A DNA stretch of 64,000 nt from Nitrospira defluvii (GCA_000196815.1 FP929003.1:1573501-1637500), one strand, 5' to 3'; counted from the stretch's first letter, positions 8,611-18,262 are shown. Notes: generated from the letters alone by a model not told the origin. Numbers and translations are program-made.

Positions 8611-9429
8611 TTGACCTTCTCACCTCGCACCGTTTCTCGCAACTTTCTTTCCCATATACGGGATGTCGTCAAGACGAAGCGTACGCGTGACCGCGAGCGG
8701 GTCTTCGTGCTCGAAGGCACCAAGCCCATCCTGGAGTTGTTGCAGTCGGCGCCTCAACACATCGTCTGCCTCGTCGTCACCCCCATGTTCCTTGAACGAC
8801 AACCGCCGGAGATCGCGCAGCAGATCGTCAGCAGCGGGTGTACCGTGCATAGCTGCCCGGAGCACCAGCTGGCCCAATTGTCCGATGTCGAAACCTCCAG
8901 CGGTGTGCTGGCCATCGTTCATCAGCCGACCTGGAACCAGTCGGCCATACTGGCGCAACCGAAAATCTTCGGCCTCTACGGGGATATGCTGCAGGATCCG
9001 ACGAATATGGGGACGATCATTCGAACTGCGGCGGGACTCGATGTGAGTGCTTTGTGGCTGGCACCCCACTCCGTCGATGTGTTCAATCCGAAAGTCGTGC
9101 GGGCGACCGCCGGCGCGTTGTTTCAGCTGCCCATCTTTCCCCACACCAGTCTCGAAGAATTGCAGAACCTGGATTGCGTGATCATAGCCGCCGACGCCGG
9201 AACCAGCGAGGGCTGCGTGCCCATCCGGGCGATTCGGAGTATTCCTGCGCGAACAGTGCTGGCGATCGGCAGCGAGAGTCGGGGCCTGTCTGAGCCGGTT
9301 CTGGATGCCGCCACCGTTCGATGTACCATCCCGTTGAAACCGGGGGTGGAATCTCTTAATGCTGCGGCGGCGACGGCCATCGCACTCTTCCAATTGTCGG
9401 GATTGCCGGTTGAGGGTGTAAAGGCCTGA
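8611..9429 (+). CDS. TrmH/SpoU-family RNA 2'-O-methyltransferase
   Basis: Predicted 272-residue SPOUT enzyme that methylates ribose in rRNA or tRNA. The N-terminal substrate-binding domain (about 10-105; 'RERVFVLEGTKPILELL') precedes the trefoil-knot domain with the three family motifs: 'LQDPTNMGTIIRTA' (motif 1), 'IGSESRGLS' (motif 2) and 'IPLKPGVESLNAAAATAI' (motif 3). The start is a TTG at 8611; no better ATG lies in the conserved N-terminal part, so the exact start is uncertain. The target nucleotide cannot be read from sequence. Confidence 0.87.
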   Translation: MTFSPRTVSRNFLSHIRDVVKTKRTRDRERVFVLEGTKPILELLQSAPQHIVCLVVTPMFLERQPPEIAQQIVSSGCTVHSCPEHQLAQLSDVETSSGVLAIVHQPTWNQSAILAQPKIFGLYGDMLQDPTNMGTIIRTAAGLDVSALWLAPHSVDVFNPKVVRATAGALFQLPIFPHTSLEELQNLDCVIIAADAGTSEGCVPIRAIRSIPARTVLAIGSESRGLSEPVLDAATVRCTIPLKPGVESLNAAAATAIALFQLSGLPVEGVKA

Positions 9430-9623
9430 CGGTCGCCACCTGATTTCGTTTCGCCTCTCCCCGTGTCGTTCTCCTATCCGCAGCGCATTCAATCGGAAAG
9501 CGCCCTTTCAATCGAACTGCAGGGAGTTTCCCGTGGTTCACTGCCTTGCGCCTCCTTCCTTTTTCTCTCCTGTTTCCTTTACGATGCCTTGAGATAGGTG
9601 TTGATGATGTGGAGCGAGTAGGG

Positions 9624-10985
9624 ATGAAGGCGAAAACGACATTTCATTGCCAGGCCTGCGGCCATCAGGCGCTCCGGTGGCTCGGGCGTTGCCCCGATTG
9701 TGGAGGCTGGAACACACTCAAGGAAGAGCGATTGCCGGCTGCCCCAAAAGGCCGCCAGGGCATGCCCAAAACAGCTATGGCCGTGGCCACGCCGATCTCC
9801 GACATCGAAATCGTCGGCGAACCCAGGCACAGTACGGGCATGGGGGAGTTCGACCGCGTCTTGGGTGGGGGGGTGGTACCAGGCTCGGTCATGCTGATCG
9901 GCGGTGATCCCGGTATCGGCAAGACCACGCTACTGTTGCAGGCATTGCCGCTGCTGGCCGCTCCGGGTGAGCAGGTCCTCTACGTCTCCGGCGAGGAGTC
10001 TCCCCGGCAGATCAAGATGCGGGGGCAACGTCTGGGCATCGACGGCAAACATCTGCTCATCCTCGGGGAGACCAGTCTCGAACAGATTCTCAAAGCCATC
10101 CAGGAAATCCAACCGGCGGCCGTGGTGGTGGACTCGATTCAGACGGTCTACACCGAGCAGCTCACCTCTGCGCCGGGCAGTATCAGCCAGGTGCAGGAAG
10201 TGGCCGGGCAGCTCATGTGGTTCGCCAAGCGCAGCAACGTGCCGGTGTTTATCATCGGGCACGTCACGAAGGAAGGCGCCATCGCCGGACCGCGCTTGCT
10301 GGAACACATCGTCGATACGGTGCTGTATTTCGAGGGGGACAAGAGCCACAGTTTCAGGATTCTGCGCGCGGTCAAAAATCGCTTCGGGTCGACGAACGAG
10401 ATCGGCGTCTTTGAAATGAAGGATGGCGGCTTGGAGGAAGTCAGCAACCCCTCCGAATTGTTTCTGGCTGAGCGGCCGCAACGCAGCACCGGCTCGGTGG
10501 TGGTGTCCAGCCTGGAAGGGACGCGGCCGATCCTGGTGGAACTGCAGGCGTTGGTCTCGGGGACCAACTATCCCATGCCCAAGCGTATGGCCAATGGCGT
10601 GGAACCGAATCGGCTGTCGTTGCTGCTGGCCGTGATGGAGAAACGATTGGGCATGCACCTCTCCGGGCAGGACGTATATGTGAATGTGGTCGGCGGAATC
10701 CACATCGATGAACCGGCCATCGACCTGGGTATCGTCGCTGCCGTCACGTCGAGTCTGCGGGAGAGTCCGATCGATTTTACGACGCTCGTTATGGGCGAAG
10801 TCGGACTGGGTGGTGAAGTCCGGGCGATCAGCCAGGCCGAGCTGCGGATTCGCGAAGCCGCCAAAATGGGATTCAAACGCTGTCTCTTGCCGGAACGGAA
10901 CGTTGCAAAGCTGGAGCCTGTCGAAGGCATTGAGTTGATCGGCATTCATGAAGTCGGAGACGCGTTGGATGCAGTACTGGCGTAA
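9624..10985 (+). CDS. radA: DNA repair protein RadA
   Basis: Predicted 453-residue RecA-like ATPase that promotes branch migration in recombinational repair. The N-terminal C4 zinc finger is complete (CQAC...CPDC). Walker A is 'GDPGIGKTT', the RadA-specific 'KNRFG' motif is present, and the C-terminus is the Lon-protease-like domain. The start (MKAKTTFHC) places the zinc finger at the N-terminus as in all RadA proteins. Its 3' end overlaps the next lipoprotein gene, so it heads a likely operon with that gene, tsaB and rimI. Confidence 0.95.
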   Translation: MKAKTTFHCQACGHQALRWLGRCPDCGGWNTLKEERLPAAPKGRQGMPKTAMAVATPISDIEIVGEPRHSTGMGEFDRVLGGGVVPGSVMLIGGDPGIGKTTLLLQALPLLAAPGEQVLYVSGEESPRQIKMRGQRLGIDGKHLLILGETSLEQILKAIQEIQPAAVVVDSIQTVYTEQLTSAPGSISQVQEVAGQLMWFAKRSNVPVFIIGHVTKEGAIAGPRLLEHIVDTVLYFEGDKSHSFRILRAVKNRFGSTNEIGVFEMKDGGLEEVSNPSELFLAERPQRSTGSVVVSSLEGTRPILVELQALVSGTNYPMPKRMANGVEPNRLSLLLAVMEKRLGMHLSGQDVYVNVVGGIHIDEPAIDLGIVAAVTSSLRESPIDFTTLVMGEVGLGGEVRAISQAELRIREAAKMGFKRCLLPERNVAKLEPVEGIELIGIHEVGDALDAVLA

Positions 10986-11826
10986 CGCTCGCAGGTTGGC
11001 GGGTGCACTATTTTTCTGTGCCGTGACACTGGCGTCTTTGCCAGGCTGTGCGCTCTTCGGTCCGTCTGAGACCATCCAGCTCAAACAGGCGACGGCGGAG
11101 CAGTTGACGGCACTCCTGCAGGAACAGGCCGGCGAGGTTCGGACGATCAAGGGGCTCTTCAGCGCAAAGATCACCGGCGGCATGCTGCCGATCGGCCAGC
11201 GTGTGCAAGGCACCGTCTTCTATCAACGTCCCAACGCCATCCGGTTGCGCGGCTTCTCTGCGGTGGGCAGTGAAATTTTCGAGTTTGTGCAGATCGAAGA
11301 TCAATTCAAGCTCCGGCTACCGACCATGGGACGTGAGGTGACCGGCCGTCCCTCTGAGGCGGATCACCTCGGCCAGCTGACGCGCCCCTTTCAACTGAGC
11401 GTCTGGGCGATGAGCGGGATCATCGGCACCCAGGTGGTCGGGCCTGACGAGTCGGTACGATTGACGGAGGACGGCAGCCGGTATCGACTCGATGTGGTGA
11501 CCGCGCCGGGCCAGAATGGCACGGCTCCATTCGTGGCCAGGCGGATCTGGTTCGATCGTCGCAATTTGCTGGTCGTGCAGGAGGAGCGCCTTTCGCCGTC
11601 CGGTGACGTCGAAGCCACGATGCAATTCGACGACTACCGCGCGGTCGGCGGCGGGGTTGAGGTCGTATCGGCGGTGAATGGTCAGGCCCCTGCACCCGAC
11701 AAGCGGATCATGCGTCCCTTCGCCATCCGGATGACCGATGGGCAAGGCTCGGGCAGTTTGCAGGTGACGTTTCACGAATTGGTGCCGAACGAACCGATCA
11801 AGCCCAGCGAGCTTGGGCGGGTATGA
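10969..11826 (+). CDS. Outer-membrane-type lipoprotein, LolA/LolB-like fold suspected
   Basis: Predicted 285-residue protein starting with a basic n-region (QYWRNARRL), a hydrophobic core and a lipobox-like LPGC at about residues 25-28, so a lipoprotein. The body is beta-rich ('KGLFSAKITGG', 'QGTVFYQRPNAIRLRGF'), reminiscent of LolA/LolB or DUF4292 lipoprotein-handling folds; that assignment is tentative. The ATG at 10969 has a GGAG site at good spacing; an upstream ATG at 10948 is also in frame. It overlaps radA by 17 nt and tsaB by 4 nt (ATGA), showing tight translational coupling. Confidence 0.8.
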   Translation: MQYWRNARRLAGALFFCAVTLASLPGCALFGPSETIQLKQATAEQLTALLQEQAGEVRTIKGLFSAKITGGMLPIGQRVQGTVFYQRPNAIRLRGFSAVGSEIFEFVQIEDQFKLRLPTMGREVTGRPSEADHLGQLTRPFQLSVWAMSGIIGTQVVGPDESVRLTEDGSRYRLDVVTAPGQNGTAPFVARRIWFDRRNLLVVQEERLSPSGDVEATMQFDDYRAVGGGVEVVSAVNGQAPAPDKRIMRPFAIRMTDGQGSGSLQVTFHELVPNEPIKPSELGRV

Positions 11827-12647
11827 AGACGAAACCGGCCCGGCATCTGCTGGCGATCGATACGGCCACGGCCTGGCAAAGTGTTGCGCTGCTGCAGGAT
11901 GAGCACGTGCTGGCCCTGCTCGAACAGGATGCCGAAGGATCGCACGCGCGTTCGTTGATGGGCGCGATCGATCGTCTGTTGCGCGAGGCCGGACTTTCAT
12001 TGAAGGATCTTCAAGCGTTGGCCGTGTCGATCGGGCCCGGTTCCTTCACCGGCCTGCGTGTGGGGCTTGCCACCATGTTGGGATTTCGTGCCGTGTTGGG
12101 CACTCCTATCGTAACGGTCCCGACCTTGGAAGCGATGGCCTGGAACCTGCGCGACGTGAAGGGCTTGCTGGTGCCGGTCTTGAAGAGTCGGCACAATGAA
12201 GTGTACTGGGCCGCGTACGAGTGGCGGCCGGGAACGGGTTTGCACACTCACATCGCCGAGCAGGTGGGCCCTCCTGCTTCGGTGGCCCGGGCGTTACAAG
12301 GGGCCAACGCTTGCACGTTGTTTGGCGACGGTTGGCAAGCCTATGAAAAAGGTATCCGGGAGGGCGTTGAAGCGGTAGGCGGGCAGGTGCGGGAAGTCAG
12401 GCCGGAGCAACAGCGTCCTTCGGGCGTGAGTGTCGGTCTCGCGGGGAGACAGCGCCTGGAGGCCGGACAGGTTGCCGGGCCGGAGCTGGTTCCCCGTTAT
12501 GTTCAACGCACCGAAGCGGAAGTGAAATTCGACGAGCAGCAGGGGGTATCGGCCCTCGAACGGCGCCGGCAGCGGGTGGCCGGCAAGTTGGCGCAGGGCC
12601 GCCGGAAACGTGCTCAAAAAGATGCCGATCCGCGGGCGCAGAAGTAG
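11823..12647 (+). CDS. tsaB: tRNA threonylcarbamoyladenosine biosynthesis protein TsaB
   Basis: Predicted 274-residue ASKHA-fold protein that works with TsaD and TsaE to make t6A37 in ANN-decoding tRNAs. The N-terminal 'LAIDTATAWQSVALL', the 'SHARSLMGAIDRLL' helix and 'SIGPGSFTGLRVGLATMLGF' are the signature stretches. Residues beyond about 235 form a basic Arg/Lys-rich tail not usual for the family. It starts within the stop of the preceding lipoprotein gene. tsaB-rimI is a common bacterial pairing. Confidence 0.9.
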   Translation: MKTKPARHLLAIDTATAWQSVALLQDEHVLALLEQDAEGSHARSLMGAIDRLLREAGLSLKDLQALAVSIGPGSFTGLRVGLATMLGFRAVLGTPIVTVPTLEAMAWNLRDVKGLLVPVLKSRHNEVYWAAYEWRPGTGLHTHIAEQVGPPASVARALQGANACTLFGDGWQAYEKGIREGVEAVGGQVREVRPEQQRPSGVSVGLAGRQRLEAGQVAGPELVPRYVQRTEAEVKFDEQQGVSALERRRQRVAGKLAQGRRKRAQKDADPRAQK

Positions 12648-12674
12648 GCAATTGAATTGGGAATTGGATCGGAT

Positions 12675-13175
12675 ATGGCGTCAGATTCCGTGTTGATTGA
12701 ACCGGCGACCGCTGAGGTCCTCGACGAGGTATTCGCCATCGAACAGGCTTGCTTCTCTGCCCCCTGGACGCGCAAAATGTTGGCAGCCGAGTTGTCCGGT
12801 AATCAATTTGCGCAGTTCCTCATCGCGAAGTGTCCTGATCCCGTGTCAGGCGACTCCGTGATTGCCGGGTATTTTTGCTTTTGGATCGTGTTCGAGGAAG
12901 TGCGGTTGATGAATCTGGCGGTGCTCGCCCCGTTTCGACGTCAGGGTGTGGCGAGTCGGCTGGTTTGTACGGCATTGCGGGCCGGGTTGGAGCGTGGTGC
13001 GAGCCGGGCGATGCTGGAGGTGCGGGCCTCGAATCAGGAGGCGTTGACCCTCTATCATCGGTTGGGGTTTCGGCAGACAGCCAGACGCGCGCGGTATTAT
13101 GTGAACCCTGACGAAGATGCAGTGCTGATGGAAATGGCGCCGCTCGAGTTAGGTCCCTTGTGTGAGCGGTCGTAG
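12675..13175 (+). CDS. rimI: Ribosomal-protein-alanine N-acetyltransferase RimI
   Basis: Predicted 166-residue GNAT acetyltransferase. Features: 'VFAIEQACFSAPWT' (RimI N-terminal signature), the acetyl-CoA loop 'VLAPFRRQGVASRLV' (R/QxxGxA), and 'LEVRASNQEALTLYHRLGF' with the family's N and Y. It is thought to acetylate the N-terminal alanine of ribosomal protein S18. An in-frame TTG lies 18 nt upstream; the ATG at 12675 fits the domain start better. It sits 27 nt after tsaB. Confidence 0.9.
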   Translation: MASDSVLIEPATAEVLDEVFAIEQACFSAPWTRKMLAAELSGNQFAQFLIAKCPDPVSGDSVIAGYFCFWIVFEEVRLMNLAVLAPFRRQGVASRLVCTALRAGLERGASRAMLEVRASNQEALTLYHRLGFRQTARRARYYVNPDEDAVLMEMAPLELGPLCERS

Positions 13176-13243
13176 GGCGATTCCGGGAGCCGGGCAACAG
13201 GACAGTCATCCACGAACGTATGTAGTCAACCAGGAGGTGCGAC

Positions 13244-13459
13244 ATGCAGACGGAGACGGCGATCACTGAACGGTTACGGCAATCCAACACGGAATTCCGT
13301 GCGCTTGAAGAATCTCACCATCGCCTCGATGCCGAATTAGCCGATTTACAGAAGCGGCATGTGCTCACGCCGGCGGAAGAAGTGCTGAAGAAGCAGTTGC
13401 AAAAAGAGAAGCTGGCCACCAAAGACAAAATAGCCGAACTCATTCGATCCTCGCGTTAG
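13244..13459 (+). CDS. DUF465/YdcH-family small helical protein
   Basis: Predicted 71-residue two-helix protein with the DUF465 pattern: 'LEESHHRLDAELADLQ', a 'LTPAEEVLKKQLQKEKL' second helix, and a basic C-terminus. Function of the family is unknown. A strong AGGAGG site lies 6 nt before the ATG. It lies between rimI and tatC on the same strand. Confidence 0.85.
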   Translation: MQTETAITERLRQSNTEFRALEESHHRLDAELADLQKRHVLTPAEEVLKKQLQKEKLATKDKIAELIRSSR

Positions 13460-13565
13460 CCGGGATCCCCGTGTCCTCTGTCCCGGTCGCATCCAGCCGC
13501 TGCTCGCCTCGAGCCGGTGTGTGAGCCGAAGGAGCGGAGGAACGGGTCGTTGATTCAGACAGGTA

Positions 13566-14336
13566 ATGCTCGCACCACTGGCCGCCCATATTCAGTCGCT
13601 CAAGAAGCGGCTGCTGATCATCGTGGTGACCTTGGCGGTCGCGTTCGCCACGGCGTTTGCCTACTCCTCCGAGATGGTCGCCTGGCTCAATCGTCCGTTT
13701 CCCAATCAACTGGTGTTCTACGGGCCGACGGAAGCGCTGTTTGCGTCCATCAAAGTGTCGTTTCTAGCGGGCATCATCCTCAGCCTGCCCATGGTGTTTT
13801 ACCAGTGCTGGAAGTTTGTCGAACCGGCGTTGCTCCCCAAGGAGCAACGCTGGGCGATTCCCTTGTTCCTGCTGGCGGCCTTGCTGTTCGCGCTCGGCCT
13901 GGTCTTTTGTAATCTTGTCATTCTGCCGCTCGTCATCGACTTCTTCGTCAGCTTCGGAATGGATCGCGACATCACCCCCGCGCTCGGTGTGGGGACCTAT
14001 ATCGACTTCAACGTCAAATTTCTTCTGATCTTCGGCTGCGCCTTTGAGCTGCCGCTGGTGTTGACCCTGTTGTCGCGCGTGGGGGTCGTCTCGGCAGCGG
14101 TGCTGGCACACTATCGTAAACATGCCATCATGGCGGCGCTGATCATTTCGGCCATCGTGACCCCGGACGCCACGCTGTTTACCATGTTGCTGATGGCGGT
14201 CCCGCTCATGGTACTCTATGAGATCGGGATCATCGGGGCCAAGATCTTCGGGCGGGCCGCAGGGCCGGCTCCCGACATGAATCTGCCGCTCGATCCAGAT
14301 ATACCCATCGGCACGGCCGGTCATCGCGTCCGGTAA
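13566..14336 (+). CDS. tatC: Sec-independent protein translocase TatC
   Basis: Predicted 256-residue inner-membrane protein with six hydrophobic segments. It is the twin-arginine signal receptor. The family features are visible: 'HIQSLKKRLLIIV' (usual HL.ELR.R), 'YGPTEALFASIKVSFLAGIILSLP' in part, 'FYQCWKFVEPALLPKE' with the conserved FxxPGLxxxE-like region, and 'FGCAFELPLVLTLLSRVG'. No tatA or tatB is next to it in this window, so those partners must be elsewhere. The start is an ATG with a weak upstream site. Confidence 0.93.
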   Translation: MLAPLAAHIQSLKKRLLIIVVTLAVAFATAFAYSSEMVAWLNRPFPNQLVFYGPTEALFASIKVSFLAGIILSLPMVFYQCWKFVEPALLPKEQRWAIPLFLLAALLFALGLVFCNLVILPLVIDFFVSFGMDRDITPALGVGTYIDFNVKFLLIFGCAFELPLVLTLLSRVGVVSAAVLAHYRKHAIMAALIISAIVTPDATLFTMLLMAVPLMVLYEIGIIGAKIFGRAAGPAPDMNLPLDPDIPIGTAGHRVR

Positions 14337-14371
14337 TCCGGCGCTCACACTTTTGGAAGGATGATCATTTT

Positions 14372-15448
14372 ATGCTGCGTCATATGCTGGTGTTGACGGT
14401 GTTTACACTCGGCAGTCTGCAAGGGTTTGCGCATGCGGCATCTTTCCCGGGCGGGAGCGAGGGCGGCGCTCCGTTGAATCTGGAGCAGGGGCACCCGGGC
14501 CAGGACCCTGGCGCCTCCGCCGATATCGGCAATACGAGTATTCAGGCCCTTGCGGCCGGCTCCGGAGGAATCATTTATGCCGGTTCCTTCGGCATGGGCA
14601 TTTTTCGCAGCGCCGATCGTGGCGGGTCCTGGACCTCAGCCAACCAGGGACTGACCGATCCCTTCGTGCTCTGTCTCACCACCGGTAAGGACGGCGCGAT
14701 ATACGCAGGTACGTTTCGCGGCGGCGTCTTCCGGTCGCGTGACGGGGGCAAGATCTGGCAGCCGGTCAACAAGGGTCTCAAGCGTCTGGAGATCAAAGCC
14801 CTGATGATGGATGCCAAGGGTCTCTATGCCGGAACCGGAGACGGCGTCTATCTGTTGAATGCCGCGCAGGATCAATGGAAGGTCGTGTCCACCGGTTTGG
14901 ATGAGATTCTGGTGCACGCGCTGGCCCGGACCGACGACGGGACACTCTATGCCGGCACTTCCGGCAAGGGTGTGCATAGTTTGAAAGAACGGACTCCGGG
15001 ATGGACGCGTCTCCGGCAGGGACTCAAGGACCATGAAGGGCTCGTGGAGAATTTTATCCGGGTGCTGGCCGTGGACAAGGAACAGGGCGTCTATGCCGGC
15101 ACGTTCGACGGCGGGGTCTTCCGCAGCGGCGATGCGGGCAAGACCTGGTTGCCGATCAGCCGGGCCTTGCCGAACGATTCGATTCGCGGGTTGATCAGCA
15201 ACGAGCGCGGCGTCTATGTCGCCACGGGTCGGGGAATCTTCAAGACCGTAGACAAGGGGCGGCAATGGGTTCCCTTGAACAAAGGGCTCAGCAATCTGTC
15301 GGTGCAGGTGTTGATCGAAGGTGAAAAAGGGGGCTTCTACGCCGGCACCAGTTCGGGGGTCTTTCGCAGCGATGACGATGGCGTCACCTGGACGGCGGTC
15401 AGCCAGGGATTGGAAGGGGAGAGTGTGGCGCCCTTCAAGTTTAACTGA
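14372..15448 (+). CDS. Secreted beta-propeller protein (BNR/sialidase-like repeats)
   Basis: Predicted 358-residue protein with an N-terminal signal peptide (hydrophobic stretch ending near 'GFAHA'). The rest is about seven propeller blades with repeated 'YAGT..GGVFRS.DGG..W...N.GL' units, an Asp-box-like pattern. Such proteins serve as scaffolds or in assembly; no catalytic residues can be assigned. Located between tatC and a peptidyl-prolyl isomerase, consistent with an envelope role. Confidence 0.82.
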   Translation: MLRHMLVLTVFTLGSLQGFAHAASFPGGSEGGAPLNLEQGHPGQDPGASADIGNTSIQALAAGSGGIIYAGSFGMGIFRSADRGGSWTSANQGLTDPFVLCLTTGKDGAIYAGTFRGGVFRSRDGGKIWQPVNKGLKRLEIKALMMDAKGLYAGTGDGVYLLNAAQDQWKVVSTGLDEILVHALARTDDGTLYAGTSGKGVHSLKERTPGWTRLRQGLKDHEGLVENFIRVLAVDKEQGVYAGTFDGGVFRSGDAGKTWLPISRALPNDSIRGLISNERGVYVATGRGIFKTVDKGRQWVPLNKGLSNLSVQVLIEGEKGGFYAGTSSGVFRSDDDGVTWTAVSQGLEGESVAPFKFN

Positions 15449-15465
15449 GTAGGAAAGGATACGAG

Positions 15466-15975
15466 ATGACGGCACAAGCAGGTTCACCGGTCGCGACCAT
15501 TTCTGTCACATCCAAGAACGAGCCATGGGGCGAGATCGTGCTGCGTCTGTTTCCCGACGTGGCGCCCAATCACGTGAAGAACTTCGTGGATTTGGCGAAG
15601 AAGGGCTTCTACAACGGCACGACGTTTCACCGGGTGATCCCCGGGTTCATGATTCAGGGCGGCGATCCCAACAGCAAGAATCCGGACCGTGCCTCGCATG
15701 GGATGGGTGGTCCCGGTCATAACGTGAAGGCGGAGTTCAACAGCAAGCCGCACAAGCGGGGTACCCTGTCCATGGCGCGCGCCAACGATCCGGACAGTGC
15801 GGGCTCGCAGTTTTTTATCTGCGTCAACGATGCCAACTTTCTGGACTGGCAGTATACGGTCTTCGGTGAAGTGCAAAGCGGACTGGACGTGGTCGACAAA
15901 GTGGTCGGCTCCAAGCGCGACGGGCGGGATAACCCGCTGGAGCGCGTCGAAATGACCGTCACTATTACCGAGTAG
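15466..15975 (+). CDS. Cyclophilin-type peptidyl-prolyl cis-trans isomerase
   Basis: Predicted 169-residue cyclophilin. 'NHVKNFVDLAKKGFYNGTTFHRVIPGFMIQ' (shown only as region) contains the catalytic arginine in FHR, and 'SAGSQFFICVND' and 'LDWQYTVFGEV' are the other active-site stretches. No signal peptide, so it is likely cytoplasmic. A ribosome site (AGGAAAGG) precedes the ATG, 17 nt after the propeller gene. Confidence 0.93.
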   Translation: MTAQAGSPVATISVTSKNEPWGEIVLRLFPDVAPNHVKNFVDLAKKGFYNGTTFHRVIPGFMIQGGDPNSKNPDRASHGMGGPGHNVKAEFNSKPHKRGTLSMARANDPDSAGSQFFICVNDANFLDWQYTVFGEVQSGLDVVDKVVGSKRDGRDNPLERVEMTVTITE

Positions 15976-15990
15976 CCTCAAACGTCGTTC

Positions 15991-16713
15991 GTGAAGCGCG
16001 AGAAGACCATAGTCTCAGCAAGCGTGCCTGTGCGATTCTTGCGCTTCACGTTTCACGTGTCCCGGTTGGTTGTGCTCTCTGTGCTCGCCGCCGGATGTGC
16101 CATCCCCCAGGTCCCCTCGCGGACCGTCTACGAAGATCCCGTCAATTTTGTCCGCCTCGAATTGGATGCCAATGTGCTGCCGGAGTGGCCACCGGGTCAT
16201 TTCACGCATCCGGCTCAGTTCTCTCACGACCAGGTGCGTCGCGTGCTGATGGGCCTTACGGTGCAGGAGCACCGGGCTTCGATTCAGCGCTGGATTTCCG
16301 GGGGCTCGATCCGGTTGCCGATGTTTCGGGACGGGGAGATCGCGATTCTGGTTCCGCAGTTGGTCGAAGCGTTACGCTTGGCGCGGGAGAATGAACGAGT
16401 CACCTATTACCTGAGTCAGCCGCAGACGTCGGTCAAGCGGATCATCACGTCAGGCGGGCTCTACGTGAGGGGGACTGAACTGCACTTTATTTTAGGGAAC
16501 TGGCAGACCGTATACGGGATTCCGGCCTACGGCATGATTTACGATCGGCGCTATCCGATGAACCCCATCGTCTCCAAAGGCTTCGACCTGTTTTTTGATC
16601 TCGACCAGGCCATGGTCATTCAGAGTACCAGCATCTGGGACTGGCTTCTCGCCAACTCCAAGGACGAACTGGTGATCGATCTCGCGCGGGTCTTCCCCGG
16701 CCAACCGGTGTAA
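15991..16713 (+). CDS. Putative lipoprotein, unknown function
   Basis: Predicted 240-residue protein starting at a GTG. A basic N-terminus, hydrophobic core and lipobox LAAGC (cysteine near residue 36) mark a lipoprotein. The mature part has no motif that I recognise; its C-terminal 'ITSGGLYVRGTELHFILGNWQTVYG' area is probably beta-rich. The GTG start lies 15 nt after the isomerase stop. It is convergent with the TolC-type gene; the 130-nt gap shows no clear terminator. Confidence 0.7.
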   Translation: MKREKTIVSASVPVRFLRFTFHVSRLVVLSVLAAGCAIPQVPSRTVYEDPVNFVRLELDANVLPEWPPGHFTHPAQFSHDQVRRVLMGLTVQEHRASIQRWISGGSIRLPMFRDGEIAILVPQLVEALRLARENERVTYYLSQPQTSVKRIITSGGLYVRGTELHFILGNWQTVYGIPAYGMIYDRRYPMNPIVSKGFDLFFDLDQAMVIQSTSIWDWLLANSKDELVIDLARVFPGQPV

Positions 16714-16843
16714 GCCGAAGGCTGCGTCGTTCCTGAAGCGTCTCTCGTCATTCGTTTCAAACGAGTTGATCGCTGCGACATGAGATAGGAACGAGGCTTC
16801 ACGAACCGACGAGACCTGCTCCGGCCCTGTCCTCACACGCTGC

Positions 16844-18262
16844 CTAATTGGCCGGGTGCGGGCCCACTGCATCCGATGAAGGGAGGCTGGCGCGGCTTAA
16901 TAAAAGCGAGCGGCCGGTGTCGTCGCCCTGCGACGTGTAGGCCAGCGTCACTTCCGCGATCTTGTAGTCGAATTGGGTTTCTGCCAGCCGGGTTTGGGCC
17001 GCGGTCACCGCCACTTCCGATTGCGTCACTTCCACTACCGTGCCCAACCCCAGTTTGTAGCGCTGTTTCGAAAGCTGCAATGCTTCTTGCGCGGTCTTCA
17101 CCTGTTCTTCCGCCAGGGTGATCTGTTGGGCGAAGGTCAGGGTGTCGAGATAGGCGTTGGTCACCTGTTGCGTCAGCGCCTGTTCGATATTGCTGGTGGC
17201 GGCGGAGGCGGCCTGACGATTGGCGTTCGCTTCCACGACTTGATTCTCGATCAGAAATCCGGTGAACAGAGGCATCGACACCATCGCGCCGGCCATCCAC
17301 CAGCCGCCGGTCTGCTGGTTCTGGCGGGCATCGAAGGGATCGAAGGTCCCGCCGCTGGCGATCGCCGAGACCGTCGGCAGGTACTGGCGTTTGGTCGCGG
17401 TGAGTCGCGCATCGGCTGACGCCGTCTGTTCCTTCGCGCGTTTCACTTCCGGATGCGACAGGCTTTCGGTGATGAGGCTTTCCAGCGTCTTCTGCGGACG
17501 CACCTCTACGGAAATATCTTCGAGGACGTAGTCGTCGGATCCGGCAATGCCCATGGTCCGGTTCAAATCGGCAAAGCTGGCTTTCAGATCGTTGCGACTG
17601 CGCACCAGGAGCGATTGCGCATTGACCAGCTCCACATGCGCCAGATCGAAGTCGAGCTTCGATTTCAGTTGTTGGCGGTAGAGCGTTTCGATCTGCCCGG
17701 CGATGATCCCGCGTTCCCGGACGGTTTCTTCGGCAATCTGAACCAGTCGCCGCCGCTTGAGACTATTCAGATAGGCCCGTTGCACATACAGCAACACCAG
17801 GGCGCGGCGGGCGCTGACATCCTGTCCCTGCGCGCGTTCGGCCAGTTTGCTCGATTCCACCAGGTTGCTCGTGTAGCCGAAGTCGTAGATGCGTTGATTG
17901 GCGATGACGCCGCCGGTGAAGGTGGTCTGGTTTTCACGAAGCAAGCCGCCCCCGACCAGGAAACGCGGGTTGCTCACTCCGGCCCCCGCCACCGTGTTGG
18001 CGTTCGCGTAGACCTGCGGGTAGTAGAGGGAGCGAGCCTGTTCGGTGCGGGCCTCCGAGGCTTTCAAGTTTGCCGCGCCTTCGAGCAGCATGGGGTGGTT
18101 TTTCACTGCAATATCGACGGCGCGTTGTACCCCGAGAAAACTGCCGTGAGGCAGGGTCAGGGGCTGCTCTGCGTCCGCGGCTCGAGAGGCGGAGGCCAAC
18201 AGCGCCGTCAATGCCAACGTCGTCAGCGTCAGGAGGGTGGTCTGGGGCAACAAGCGACTCAT
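16844..18262 (-). CDS. TolC-family outer-membrane efflux channel
   Basis: Predicted 472-residue protein with a signal peptide (cleavage near 'SRAADAEQP'). Two TolC-type repeats are visible, each with long helices: 'VDIAVKNHPMLLEGAANLKASEA' in part and, later, 'ESLSHPEVKRAKEQTASADARL' in part. The C-terminal 'YKLGLGTVVEVTQSEVAVTAAQ' region is typical. It is the last gene of the response regulator-RND-MFP-OMF operon; its ATG overlaps the MFP stop (ATGA). Confidence 0.9.
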   Translation of the reverse strand: MSRLLPQTTLLTLTTLALTALLASASRAADAEQPLTLPHGSFLGVQRAVDIAVKNHPMLLEGAANLKASEARTEQARSLYYPQVYANANTVAGAGVSNPRFLVGGGLLRENQTTFTGGVIANQRIYDFGYTSNLVESSKLAERAQGQDVSARRALVLLYVQRAYLNSLKRRRLVQIAEETVRERGIIAGQIETLYRQQLKSKLDFDLAHVELVNAQSLLVRSRNDLKASFADLNRTMGIAGSDDYVLEDISVEVRPQKTLESLITESLSHPEVKRAKEQTASADARLTATKRQYLPTVSAIASGGTFDPFDARQNQQTGGWWMAGAMVSMPLFTGFLIENQVVEANANRQAASAATSNIEQALTQQVTNAYLDTLTFAQQITLAEEQVKTAQEALQLSKQRYKLGLGTVVEVTQSEVAVTAAQTRLAETQFDYKIAEVTLAYTSQGDDTGRSLLLSRASLPSSDAVGPHPAN